From positions 1 to 12,784 of the forward strand of contig CACZPG010000066.1 in assembly GCA_902782965.1 (NCBI GenBank): a stretch of 12,784 nucleotides of DNA, written 5' to 3'. The stretch comes from an uncultured Lachnospiraceae bacterium. GTDB lineage: Bacteria > Bacillota > Clostridia > Lachnospirales > Lachnospiraceae. Shown here piece by piece: positions 6,260-12,784 of the stretch. The stretch's first letter is position 1; the number at the start of each line of letters is the position of its first letter. The translations under genes and the position numbers were made by a program. The notes under the pieces were generated by a model, which worked only from the letters and a program-made list of their open reading frames with translations, was not told the DNA's origin and did no database searches.

Positions 6260-6266
6260 TTTTCAA
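6238..6266 (-). promoter_or_regulatory. Predicted promoter of the toxin-antitoxin operon
   Basis: On the minus strand TTGAAA (6261-6266, five of six to the -35 consensus) and TATTAT (6238-6243, five of six to the -10) are separated by exactly 17 bases. The start would be near 6231, about 40 bases before the antitoxin ATG. Both palindromes overlap the core promoter, fitting autorepression. Confidence 0.72.
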
Positions 6267-6320
6267 TTCACTCAAAATTTATTTACATTATTTTAATAGT
6301 TTTAGATTATATGCAAACAG

Positions 6321-6351
6321 AAAAAGGACGTCTGACTCACAAACGTCCTTT
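6321..6351 (-). terminator. Intrinsic terminator after the 137-residue conserved gene
   Basis: AAAGGACGT (6323-6331) pairs perfectly with ACGTCCTTT (6343-6351) around an 11-base loop. Read on the minus strand, the hairpin is followed by TTTTT. It lies 15 bases past the stop codon at 6367, so it ends that transcript and separates it from the toxin-antitoxin operon. Confidence 0.85.
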
Positions 6352-6366
6352 CGAAGCAATTCCTTC

Positions 6367-6780
6367 TTAAACTTTCTCGATAGCCACATCTACCTTATCA
6401 GCTTCTTCAAGCTCAACACTGATACTGAGCTTGCCGCCGAGATTAGTCTTCATCTTACCTACGTACACGTCATCTACATGAACCTTATACTCAGTTTCTG
6501 CTTCAAGCTCTAGTGTAATCTGAGCATCTGCTTCACCTTCAACACTGAACATCACCTGTTCACCATTGGTTCTGAATTCATGAACTACTGTACCCGGTAC
6601 AGATTCATATACAAACATCCCATTCCTTTCAAGCTTAGTTATCTCGTTAAAGGTCTTAATCTTATAACTGTCGCCATTATATTCAAAACCATCTTTCTTG
6701 GTCTTGGTTGTTAATTCATAATTACCAAAGCTGAGTGAACCATTTTCTTCCTCACGGATGAGTTCATCAATTACTGCCAT
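6367..6780 (-). CDS. Conserved Clostridia protein of unknown function ('endosialidase-like')
   Basis: A 137-residue acidic protein without signal peptide or membrane helix. The N-terminal half, 'MAVIDELIREEENGSLSFGNYEL' (1-23) with 'KIKTFNEITKLERNGMFVYESVPGT' (40-64), is a pattern I recall from small proteins conserved across Lachnospiraceae and other Clostridia. They are often labelled 'endosialidase', a name with no catalytic support visible here. The second half (about 75-137) alternates hydrophobic and polar residues in likely beta strands ('AQITLELEAETEYKVHVDDVYVGKM', 'GGKLSISVELEE') and resembles a small beta-sandwich domain. The ATG is supported by an excellent GGGGAGG (6789-6795) 8 bases upstream, which suggests high translation. 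It has its own terminator and a 162-base gap to clpC. I do not assign a function. Confidence 0.82.
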   Translation of the reverse strand: MAVIDELIREEENGSLSFGNYELTTKTKKDGFEYNGDSYKIKTFNEITKLERNGMFVYESVPGTVVHEFRTNGEQVMFSVEGEADAQITLELEAETEYKVHVDDVYVGKMKTNLGGKLSISVELEEADKVDVAIEKV

Positions 6781-6837
6781 TTGTATTACCTCCCCGGCTA
6801 ATCATAATAGAAAAATGTATTTGTAATGCAGATACAA

Positions 6838-6861
6838 AACTGAAGCATTCTCTATTCAGTT
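6838..6861 (-). terminator. Weak hairpin downstream of clpC
   Basis: AACTGAA (6838-6844) and TTCAGTT (6855-6861) form a 7-bp A/T-rich stem with a 10-base loop, and the minus-strand arm runs into TTTTG. It could be a weak terminator for the purM-clpC transcript, about 80 bases past the clpC stop, but the stem is short. The remaining 6781-6942 gap is A/T-rich and must also hold any promoter of the 137-residue gene. I see TATGAT/TATTAT near 6800-6807 but no convincing -35. Confidence 0.35.
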
Positions 6862-6942
6862 ACAATATCCGCATTATTAGTTTCATGATAACAGAAAAAT
6901 CCATCATTTTCCACACCAACTTACAATGTTTCAGGAAAAAAA

Positions 6943-9402
6943 TCATGCCTCTTTCTGTTTCACTCTGAACTGTACTTTATCCTTCACTACAGATACACTT
7001 ACCGAATCTCCGGCTAATATCTTTCCGGTCAGAATCTGTTCTGAGAGAGGATCTTCGATATTGGTCTGAATTGCTCTTCTTATTGGTCGGGCACCGAATT
7101 TCTTGTCGAAGCCTTTCTCAAAAATAAACTTTCTGACGCTTACGCCAAAGCTTATATCTATATTTAAGTTACTGCTAATACGCTGTCTCAGTTCCTCAAG
7201 CTGAAGGCCTGCTATCTCAAGAATCTGCGATTCATTAAGAGCCCGGAATACAATAGTATCATCCAGACGATTCAGAAATTCAGGTCTGAATAGTCTCTTA
7301 ACTTCCTCCATCACGCCTTCTTTCATGGTTTCGAAGTCCCGATCCTCACTATTATCCGCTACAAAACCAAGAGTCTTAGGAGAAACTATCTTATCCGCTC
7401 CGAGGTTCGAAGTCATGATAATAATAGTGTTCTTGAAATCTACTCTTCTGCCCTGAGCATCTGTTATAATTCCATCATCCAGAACCTGAAGAAGAATATT
7501 AAATACATCAGGATGAGCTTTCTCAATCTCATCGAAAAGTATAACACTGTATGGATTTCTTCTTACCTTTTCAGACAGCTGTCCGCCTTCATCATAACCT
7601 ACGTAACCCGGAGGAGAACCTATCATTTTAGATACGCTGTGCTTCTCCATATACTCAGACATATCTACTCTTATCAGACTCTTCTCATCACCGAACAGAG
7701 TTTCTGCAAGCGCCTTGGACACTTCCGTTTTACCAACTCCTGTAGGACCCAGGAAGAGGAAAGATCCTATTGGTCTTCCGGATTCTCTTAATCCTACTCT
7801 GCTTCTCCTGATGGCACTGGAAATTGTTCTTACAGCCTCATCCTGTCCGATAATTCTTTCATGCAGAGTATCCTCGAGTCTCATAAGCCTGGCCTGTTCA
7901 GATTCAGAAAGACGCGAAACAGGAATTCGGGTCCAGACTGATACTACTTCGGCTATTTCATCCGGTCCAACTACCAGACTTTCTTCTTTTCGTTCGTTTC
8001 TCTTCTGTGTCTTCTTATCTTTAAGAGTCTTTCTCAGACTTGAAGCTTTATCTATATCTCCTTCAGAAAGAGCGCTCTCTATAACCTGGTTCATGAACCA
8101 TTCATAATTACCTGAGAATCCATCATCATCACTAAGAGTTACATCTCCCATCTTGAGTCTGGAACAGGCCTCATCCAGAAGATCTATAGCTTTATCAGGC
8201 AGGTATCTGTCATTAATATATCTTACAGACAGTTCCACTGCTGCATTTATAGCTTCTTCTTCAATCTTAACCCCATGAAAAGACTGGTAATTGTCGGCAA
8301 GTGCTTTCAATATCTCAACCGTCTCCTCAGGTGTTGGCTCATCAACCATTACCGGCTGGAATCTTCTCTCCAGAGCAGCATCCTTCTCAATGTATTTCCT
8401 GTATTCCTCAAGTGTCGTTGCACCGATAACCTGAAGGTCTCCTCTTGAAAGCGCCGGTTTGAAAATGTTTGCGGCATCATGAGTTCCTTCAGCACCACCT
8501 GCACCAATAAGAGTATGAAGTTCATCAATGAAAACAATAATATCCGGATTAGCCTTTAATTCATCGAGTGTATTCTTCAGCCTCTCCTCGAAATCACCTC
8601 TGTATCTGGTACCCGCCAGCATACTGTTGATATCAAGATTTACAATTCTCTTATTCTGATACATTTCCGGAAGAAGTTTCGCCTCAATCATCTGAGCAAG
8701 TCCTTCAACAATTGCAGTCTTTCCAACTCCCGGTTCACCAACGAGACATACATTGTTCTTGGTTCTTCTTCCAAGTATCTGAAGAACTCTGATTATTTCA
8801 TCGTGACGTCCGACCACCGGATCAAGCAGTCCATCCTTTGCACTTTCAGTAAGATCCTTGCCATAGCTTTCAAGCATGGATTTGCTCTTCTTAGCGCTTT
8901 CACCTTTTCCCGGTATCTGTACAACATATTTGGTATTGTATTTCTCTGCATCTTTACGATTCAAACCGGTAGACATGAGCAGTTCAATACACATGGTGGT
9001 GATATTAACATTCTTATTCTTCAGAATTTTGAAAATGTCATTATTAAGATCTCTAAGTATAGAAAGAAGGACCAGCTCTGTACCCACACTGTCAGCTTTA
9101 AGTCTTACAGCATCTTCTACAGCTTCATCCAGAACCTTCTCTGTTCTCTCTGTAAGACTGTCTGAGAATTCATCAGCAACAAATCCATTCATATGACTTC
9201 TTATCAATGAAGCAAGCGCCTGGAAATCCTCAGCACGCAGTCCCGCCTTAAGCATTACACTATAAGCAACACCTTTATGAATGCTGTAAAGCGCAATAAA
9301 AATATGTCTGCTGTCCGCAAAGGTACAGCCGAGTCTCCTTGCAATATTCTTAGCTTCTGTAATCACCTGATTGGTTGTGTCGGAATATTTAATGTCTGTC
9401 AC
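6943..9402 (-). CDS. clpC: ClpC, AAA+ unfoldase subunit of the ClpCP protease
   Basis: An 819-residue class-1 Hsp100 protein. The N-terminal Clp repeat domain spans about 1-150. AAA domain 1 has Walker A GEPGVGKT (222-229) and Walker B 'IIVFIDE' (288-294). A middle region at about 410-475 includes a UVR-like stretch ('ALSEGDIDKASSLRKTLKDK'), the ClpC hallmark. AAA domain 2 has Walker A GPTGVGKT (552-559) and Walker B VILFDE (620-625). The L-G-F tripeptide at 678-680 is the expected ClpP-docking loop. ClpC unfolds substrates and feeds them to ClpP, usually with MecA or McsB adaptors. The start is a GTG at 9402-9400 that overlaps the purD TGA stop (GTGA). An in-frame stop three codons upstream rules out an earlier start, and no strong ribosome binding site precedes it, so translation is probably coupled to purD. 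No ctsR, mcsA or mcsB is adjacent. Confidence 0.95.
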   Translation of the reverse strand: MTDIKYSDTTNQVITEAKNIARRLGCTFADSRHIFIALYSIHKGVAYSVMLKAGLRAEDFQALASLIRSHMNGFVADEFSDSLTERTEKVLDEAVEDAVRLKADSVGTELVLLSILRDLNNDIFKILKNKNVNITTMCIELLMSTGLNRKDAEKYNTKYVVQIPGKGESAKKSKSMLESYGKDLTESAKDGLLDPVVGRHDEIIRVLQILGRRTKNNVCLVGEPGVGKTAIVEGLAQMIEAKLLPEMYQNKRIVNLDINSMLAGTRYRGDFEERLKNTLDELKANPDIIVFIDELHTLIGAGGAEGTHDAANIFKPALSRGDLQVIGATTLEEYRKYIEKDAALERRFQPVMVDEPTPEETVEILKALADNYQSFHGVKIEEEAINAAVELSVRYINDRYLPDKAIDLLDEACSRLKMGDVTLSDDDGFSGNYEWFMNQVIESALSEGDIDKASSLRKTLKDKKTQKRNERKEESLVVGPDEIAEVVSVWTRIPVSRLSESEQARLMRLEDTLHERIIGQDEAVRTISSAIRRSRVGLRESGRPIGSFLFLGPTGVGKTEVSKALAETLFGDEKSLIRVDMSEYMEKHSVSKMIGSPPGYVGYDEGGQLSEKVRRNPYSVILFDEIEKAHPDVFNILLQVLDDGIITDAQGRRVDFKNTIIIMTSNLGADKIVSPKTLGFVADNSEDRDFETMKEGVMEEVKRLFRPEFLNRLDDTIVFRALNESQILEIAGLQLEELRQRISSNLNIDISFGVSVRKFIFEKGFDKKFGARPIRRAIQTNIEDPLSEQILTGKILAGDSVSVSVVKDKVQFRVKQKEA

Positions 9403-10685
9403 TGTTCGTCAATAGCCTTTCCAATATCATGTCTCATGTATTTATTCTCAAAATCTATTAGTTCTGTAGCTTCGTATGCATTCTTTCTGGCTTCCTTAAG
9501 ATCATTGCCCAGAGCTACAACACCAAGTACACGTCCTCCATTCGTAACAACCTTCTTATCGCCATTGTCATCAGCAGCGAATTTAGTTCCTGAATGGAAT
9601 ACGAAATAATCATCCTTACCTGCAAAATTCTCAAGGCCTTCAATCTCAAAGCCTTTCTTATAAGAAACAGGATAACCGTCTGAAGCAAGCATAACGCATA
9701 CAGCCGCATTATCTTCAAATTCGAGTTCTATGTTATCAAGAGTTCCGTCAGCACATGCCTCCATAACGTCTACGATATCATTCTTAAGTCTTGGAATAAC
9801 AACCTGCGCTTCCGGATCACCGAAACGTGCATTGAATTCCAGAACACGAGGTCCCTTCTCAGTCAGCATAAGGCCACAGAACAGAACTCCCTTGAACTCT
9901 CTGCCTTCAGCAGCCATCGCATCAATAGTTCTCTGATATACATTCTCCTCACAGAAAGCCTTAACCTCATCTGTATAGAAAGGACTTGGTGAGAAGGTTC
10001 CCATTCCACCTGTATTCAGACCTGTATCTCCATCTCCTGCTCTCTTATGATCCTGAGCAGAGGTCATCGGAAGGATAGTCTTACCATCTGAGAAGCAGAG
10101 AACCGAAACCTCTCTTCCCGTCATGAATTCTTCAATAACAACTTTATTACCTGCATCTCCGAATTTCTTATCTATCATAATTTCTTTAATACCTGCCTTA
10201 GCCTCTTCAAGAGTCTGACAGATTAGCACGCCTTTTCCAAGCGCAAGTCCGTCTGCCTTAAGAACATAAGGAGGTTCCTGTGTTTCAAGATATGCAAGTG
10301 CATCATCAGCCGATTCAAAGGTTTCATAAGCAGCTGATGGAATATTATACTTCTTCATCAGATCCTTGGAAAACGCCTTGGAAGCTTCAATGATAGCTGC
10401 ATTCTTTCTCGGTCCGAAGGTCTTGATTCCTTCATCCAGAAATGCGTCTGCAACTCCTGCAGCAAGAGGATCATCCGGAGCCACGATAACGAAATCTATC
10501 TCCTTCTCCTTTGCAAACTTAACAAGAGCAGGCGCATCCATAACAGATATATCTACACATTCAGCAAGTTCAGCTATTCCGGCATTCCCCGGAGCAGCAT
10601 ATAATTTATCACATTTAGGACTCTTAGCTACTGCCCAGGCAATAGCATGTTCACGGCCACCGCCGCCTACGATCATTATTTTCAT
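9399..10685 (-). CDS. purD: PurD, phosphoribosylamine-glycine ligase (GAR synthetase)
   Basis: A 428-residue ATP-grasp enzyme that joins phosphoribosylamine and glycine using ATP, the second step of de novo purine synthesis. The N-terminal domain begins with GGGGREHAI (7-15). The ATP-grasp region has 'VLKADGLALGKGV' (141-153), 'NTGGMGTFSPSPF' (224-236) and 'VLEFNARFGDPEAQVV' (281-296), whose Glu/Asn residues bind magnesium-ATP. A C-terminal domain follows at about 325-428. Full length with no disruption. The ATG at 10685 has AAGGAG (10698-10703) 12 bases upstream, slightly long, placed immediately after the purN stop. It lies third in purM-purN-purD-clpC and shares the GTGA overlap with clpC. 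Confidence 0.97.
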   Translation of the reverse strand: MKIMIVGGGGREHAIAWAVAKSPKCDKLYAAPGNAGIAELAECVDISVMDAPALVKFAKEKEIDFVIVAPDDPLAAGVADAFLDEGIKTFGPRKNAAIIEASKAFSKDLMKKYNIPSAAYETFESADDALAYLETQEPPYVLKADGLALGKGVLICQTLEEAKAGIKEIMIDKKFGDAGNKVVIEEFMTGREVSVLCFSDGKTILPMTSAQDHKRAGDGDTGLNTGGMGTFSPSPFYTDEVKAFCEENVYQRTIDAMAAEGREFKGVLFCGLMLTEKGPRVLEFNARFGDPEAQVVIPRLKNDIVDVMEACADGTLDNIELEFEDNAAVCVMLASDGYPVSYKKGFEIEGLENFAGKDDYFVFHSGTKFAADDNGDKKVVTNGGRVLGVVALGNDLKEARKNAYEATELIDFENKYMRHDIGKAIDEQ

Positions 10686-10704
10686 TTCTTTCTTACACTC
10701 CTTG

Positions 10705-11328
10705 TCAGCTTCTCATATCCGGTTTCTTAACATATTTAACTTCCCCTCTTGCTATCAGATTGATAGCCTGTGGAAGTATCTCCCATTCAGCCTGTTCCAT
10801 AATTCTTCGCTGGAGAATCTCAGGTGTATCACCATCCTCAACATAAACAGCCTTCTGAAGTATTATAGGACCGGTATCTGTACCCGCATCCACAAAATGC
10901 ACTGTAGCACCGGATACCTTCACACCTCTCTCAAGAGCAGCTTTATGGACATGCAGTCCATAATAACCGGTTCCACAGAACGAAGGGATAAGTGAAGGAT
11001 GAATATTGATGATTCTTCCCTCATATTTCTGAATAACTATTTCAGGAATCACAACAAGGAAACCTGCAAGCACGATCAGGTCAGGTTTATAATCTTCCAG
11101 CTTTGCCAGGAGCGCCCTGTTGAAAGACGATCTGTCCGGATAATCCTTCGGGGAAACCACCTCTGCAGGTATGCCTGCATTTGCAGCTCTTTCCAAAGAA
11201 TAAACTCCATAGTTATTACTGATAACTCCGACTATTTCTGTATTAGTCACAGTCCCATCAGCCACCTTATCTATTATTGCCTGGAGATTGGTTCCACCCC
11301 CTGACACAAGAACAAGTACTCTAAGCAT
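10705..11328 (-). CDS. purN: PurN, phosphoribosylglycinamide formyltransferase
   Basis: From the ATG at 11328 the product is 207 residues, normal for PurN. This enzyme transfers a formyl group from 10-formyl-tetrahydrofolate to GAR, the step after PurD. The substrate loop SGGGTN is at 9-14. The catalytic Asn and His lie in 'INIHPSLIP' (N108, H110), and the catalytic Asp in 'DAGTDTGP' (D151). The frame can be extended six codons to an ATG at 11346, but that start has no binding site, whereas GAGG (11337-11340) lies 8 bases before the 11328 ATG and inside the extension. I therefore choose 11328. It lies 69 bases after purM and 19 before purD, in the same transcript. Confidence 0.96.
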   Translation of the reverse strand: MLRVLVLVSGGGTNLQAIIDKVADGTVTNTEIVGVISNNYGVYSLERAANAGIPAEVVSPKDYPDRSSFNRALLAKLEDYKPDLIVLAGFLVVIPEIVIQKYEGRIINIHPSLIPSFCGTGYYGLHVHKAALERGVKVSGATVHFVDAGTDTGPIILQKAVYVEDGDTPEILQRRIMEQAEWEILPQAINLIARGEVKYVKKPDMRS

Positions 11329-11397
11329 ATTTAATACCTCTTTCATATTATTAAATGAAACTATCAGCTCTCTGAAAGATAGATTGAGGAGTTATAT

Positions 11398-12423
11398 TTA
11401 CACAAGAATAACTCCTTCATTTCCACTTACAACTTCTCCGATAACGTATGCCTTGTCACCCGTACTCTCAAGCGCTTTTATAACAGCATCGGTATCCTCC
11501 GGATCAATTGCAAGCACCATGCCGATTCCCATATTGTAGGTATTGTACATCATATGTTCCTCTATATCACCCTTCTCAGCCATAAGCTTGAAAATTGCAG
11601 GAACCTCATATGAATTCTTGTCTACCTTAGCTGTAACACCTTCAGGAAGCATACGAGGAATATTCTCATAGAAACCACCGCCGGTAATATGGCTGCAGCC
11701 CTTAATCGTAACTCCGGCATTTCTGACAGCCTTTAAACCTTTAACATAGATTCTTGTAGGTTCAATGAGAGCTTCTCCCAAGGTTTTTCCAAGCTCATCA
11801 TAATAGGTATTCAAAGATTCTTCTGTCATATCAAATACTTTTCTCACAAGAGAGAAGCCATTGCTATGTACGCCGGAAGATGCTATACCTATCAATGTAT
11901 CTCCGGGTTTGATATTCTCACCTGTAATAAGGTCTTTCCTGTCTACGACTCCTACAGCAAAACCTGCAAGATCATATTCGTCTTCAGGCATTAATCCGGG
12001 ATGTTCTGCAGTCTCTCCGCCAACCAGAGCAGCCTCTGACTGAAGGCAGCCTTCAGCAACGCCGCTGACTATACTTGCAATCTTCTCCGGATAATTCTTT
12101 CCGCATGCTATATAATCAAGGAAGAATAAAGGCTCTCCACCGGAACATGCAATATCATTCACACACATAGCAACAGCATCGATACCAATGGTGTCATGCT
12201 TATCAAGTATGAAGGCAAGCTTAACCTTAGTGCCACATCCGTCTGTTCCCGACAGAAGTACGGGATCATCCATTTCCTTAATCTTGCTCAGATCAAAAGC
12301 ACCGGCAAAGCCACCGATTCCTCCGAGAACCTCAGGTCTCATAGTCTTTTTGACATGCTCTTTCATTAATTCAACAGACTTGTAACCTGCTTCAATATCT
12401 ACTCCTGATTTTTTGTAATCCAT
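11398..12423 (-). CDS. purM: PurM, phosphoribosylformylglycinamidine cyclo-ligase (AIR synthetase)
   Basis: From the ATG at 12423 the product is 341 residues, a standard length. PurM closes the imidazole ring of FGAM with ATP to give AIR, the fifth step of purine synthesis. Recognisable motifs are 'YKKSGVDIEAG' (3-13), 'LLSGTDGCGTKVKLA' (56-70), 'GIDAVAMCVNDI' (80-91) and 'ALVGGETAEHPG' in the middle; the glycine-rich 'ITGGGFYENIPRMLP' begins the C-terminal half. An upstream GTG at 12450 keeps the frame open but lacks a binding site, while GGAGGG (12429-12434) sits 6 bases before the 12423 ATG. It is the first gene of the purM-purN-purD-clpC unit, behind a near-consensus promoter. Other purine genes (purF, purL, purE, purC, purH) are not in this window. 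Confidence 0.97.
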   Translation of the reverse strand: MDYKKSGVDIEAGYKSVELMKEHVKKTMRPEVLGGIGGFAGAFDLSKIKEMDDPVLLSGTDGCGTKVKLAFILDKHDTIGIDAVAMCVNDIACSGGEPLFFLDYIACGKNYPEKIASIVSGVAEGCLQSEAALVGGETAEHPGLMPEDEYDLAGFAVGVVDRKDLITGENIKPGDTLIGIASSGVHSNGFSLVRKVFDMTEESLNTYYDELGKTLGEALIEPTRIYVKGLKAVRNAGVTIKGCSHITGGGFYENIPRMLPEGVTAKVDKNSYEVPAIFKLMAEKGDIEEHMMYNTYNMGIGMVLAIDPEDTDAVIKALESTGDKAYVIGEVVSGNEGVILV

Positions 12424-12503
12424 GATTTCCCTCCATGAGATTAATTTCACCGGACAACTATTTCAACTATTCATCCGATAATAGGTTCATAAACAACATG
12501 GTC

Positions 12504-12532
12504 ATTATAAAGCATCTAATTACATTTGTAAA
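12504..12532 (-). promoter_or_regulatory. Strong predicted promoter of the purM-purN-purD-clpC operon
   Basis: On the minus strand TTTACA (12527-12532, five of six) and a perfect TATAAT (12504-12509) are separated by exactly 17 bases. Transcription would start near 12497, giving a leader of about 74 bases. I see no purine-riboswitch-like fold in that leader, only a short CGGA/TCCG arm pair around a 9-bp direct repeat (12455-12472). Confidence 0.8.
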
Positions 12533-12537
12533 CAAAT
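12524..12537. promoter_or_regulatory. Operator-like inverted repeat over the purM -35 box
   Basis: ATTTGT (12524-12529) and ACAAAT (12532-12537) form a perfect inverted repeat around AA, overlapping the -35 hexamer. A dimeric regulator bound here could control the purine operon. A/T-rich symmetry can also arise by chance, so this is tentative. Confidence 0.35.
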
Positions 12538-12604
12538 CAGATTACGCTTTTTATACCGATTTTCTCACTATTTTTCAGTCAATAATTTCTTTAATTATCT
12601 ACCC

Positions 12605-12613
12605 TGTTATGAT
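12605..12613 (+). promoter_or_regulatory. Candidate extended -10 promoter of the right-edge gene
   Basis: TG-T-TATGAT (12605-12613) matches an extended -10 element about 50 bases before the ATG at 12665. No good -35 is seen at 17 bases. The 241-base region from 12424 to 12664 otherwise holds the purM promoter and leader, and no other gene is visible in it. Confidence 0.4.
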
Positions 12614-12664
12614 AAAATATTTGTATTGGGGTAAATAGTTATATAAGTACTTATGGAGGTTGCT

Positions 12665-12784
12665 ATGAAGGAAAAAAACAGGCCAAATATAGGTTTTCTT
12701 ACCTGTCATCTTGATAATGACTATGCTTTTGAAATATGTAAAGGCGTAGAATATGCAGCCGAAGAAGCAGATGTAAATCTGATA
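12665..12784 (+). CDS. N-terminus of a LacI/periplasmic-binding-protein-like sensor protein (runs off right edge)
   Basis: Forty codons are visible from an ATG preceded by GGAGG (12655-12659), 5 bases upstream. The protein begins 'RPNIGFLTCHLDNDYAFEICKGVEYAAEEADVNLI', the first beta strand and helix of the type I periplasmic-binding fold (Peripla_BP_3/LacI sugar-sensing domain). There is no signal peptide and no DNA-binding helix-turn-helix before this domain, so it is neither a secreted binding protein nor a standard LacI repressor. In Lachnospiraceae, proteins with this start often continue into a GGDEF or histidine-kinase-like output domain, so a cytosolic ligand sensor with a signalling domain is my best guess. 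The output domain lies outside the window. Confidence 0.7.
   Translation, partial: MKEKNRPNIGFLTCHLDNDYAFEICKGVEYAAEEADVNLI

Noticed and set aside
10366..10995. 209-codon plus-strand open frame opposite purD and purN
   Set aside because: It crosses two clear genes on the other strand, has no recognisable domain and low-complexity composition; it is a shadow frame.
12424..12497. Purine or PRPP riboswitch in the purM leader
   Set aside because: The leader is short (about 74 bases), with only a 4-bp arm pair and a 9-bp direct repeat; no multi-helix fold or conserved core was recognised.

Overview
This window looks like ordinary chromosome of an anaerobic, low-to-moderate G+C Firmicute, most likely a Clostridia member of the Lachnospiraceae type (Butyrivibrio/Lachnospira/Roseburia-like). 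That placement is an inference. It rests on strong AGGAGG-type ribosome binding sites, A/T-rich promoters, RadA and ClpC of Gram-positive type, a ThrH enzyme, and a 137-residue conserved Clostridia protein of the kind often labelled 'endosialidase-like'. No rRNA, tRNA, CRISPR array, phage gene or insertion sequence was seen. No intergenic stretch exceeds 300 bases.

Layout from left to right. Bases 1-333 (minus) hold the N-terminal part of a YigZ/IMPACT-family protein. Next come nrdR (454-903, minus), the ribonucleotide reductase repressor with its own promoter, and a two-ATPase ABC-F protein (1124-3073, minus). A 277-base divergent promoter region with two sets of tandem repeats separates the ABC-F gene from thrH (3351-3956, plus), which ends at a strong hairpin terminator facing radA. 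RadA (4077-5453, minus) follows. Upstream of it lies a compact toxin-antitoxin pair (5540-6190, minus): a Phd/YefM-type antitoxin and a PIN-domain toxin. The pair has its own promoter overlaid by two copies of a CGTACG palindrome. Further upstream are the 137-residue conserved protein (6367-6780) with its own terminator, and then an apparent operon purM-purN-purD-clpC (12423 down to 6943, minus) driven by a near-consensus promoter at 12504-12532. The right edge (12665-12784, plus) is the start of a divergently transcribed protein with a LacI/periplasmic-binding-protein-like sensor fold.

How the genes fit together. purM, purN and purD encode three early steps of de novo purine synthesis (AIR synthetase, GAR formyltransferase and GAR synthetase). 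clpC, the AAA+ unfoldase of the ClpCP protease, starts with a GTG that overlaps the purD stop codon, so it appears to be translated as the last gene of the purine operon. In Bacillus, clpC sits with ctsR-mcsA-mcsB and radA. Here radA is still nearby, but the ctsR/mcs genes are replaced by purine genes, and a toxin-antitoxin module lies between clpC and radA.

The points most worth a second look are: a PIN toxin whose first active-site aspartate is an asparagine; the paired operators on the toxin-antitoxin promoter; purine-ClpC translational coupling; and the repeated promoter region between the ABC-F gene and thrH. I did not find convincing evidence of a wholly new multi-gene system.
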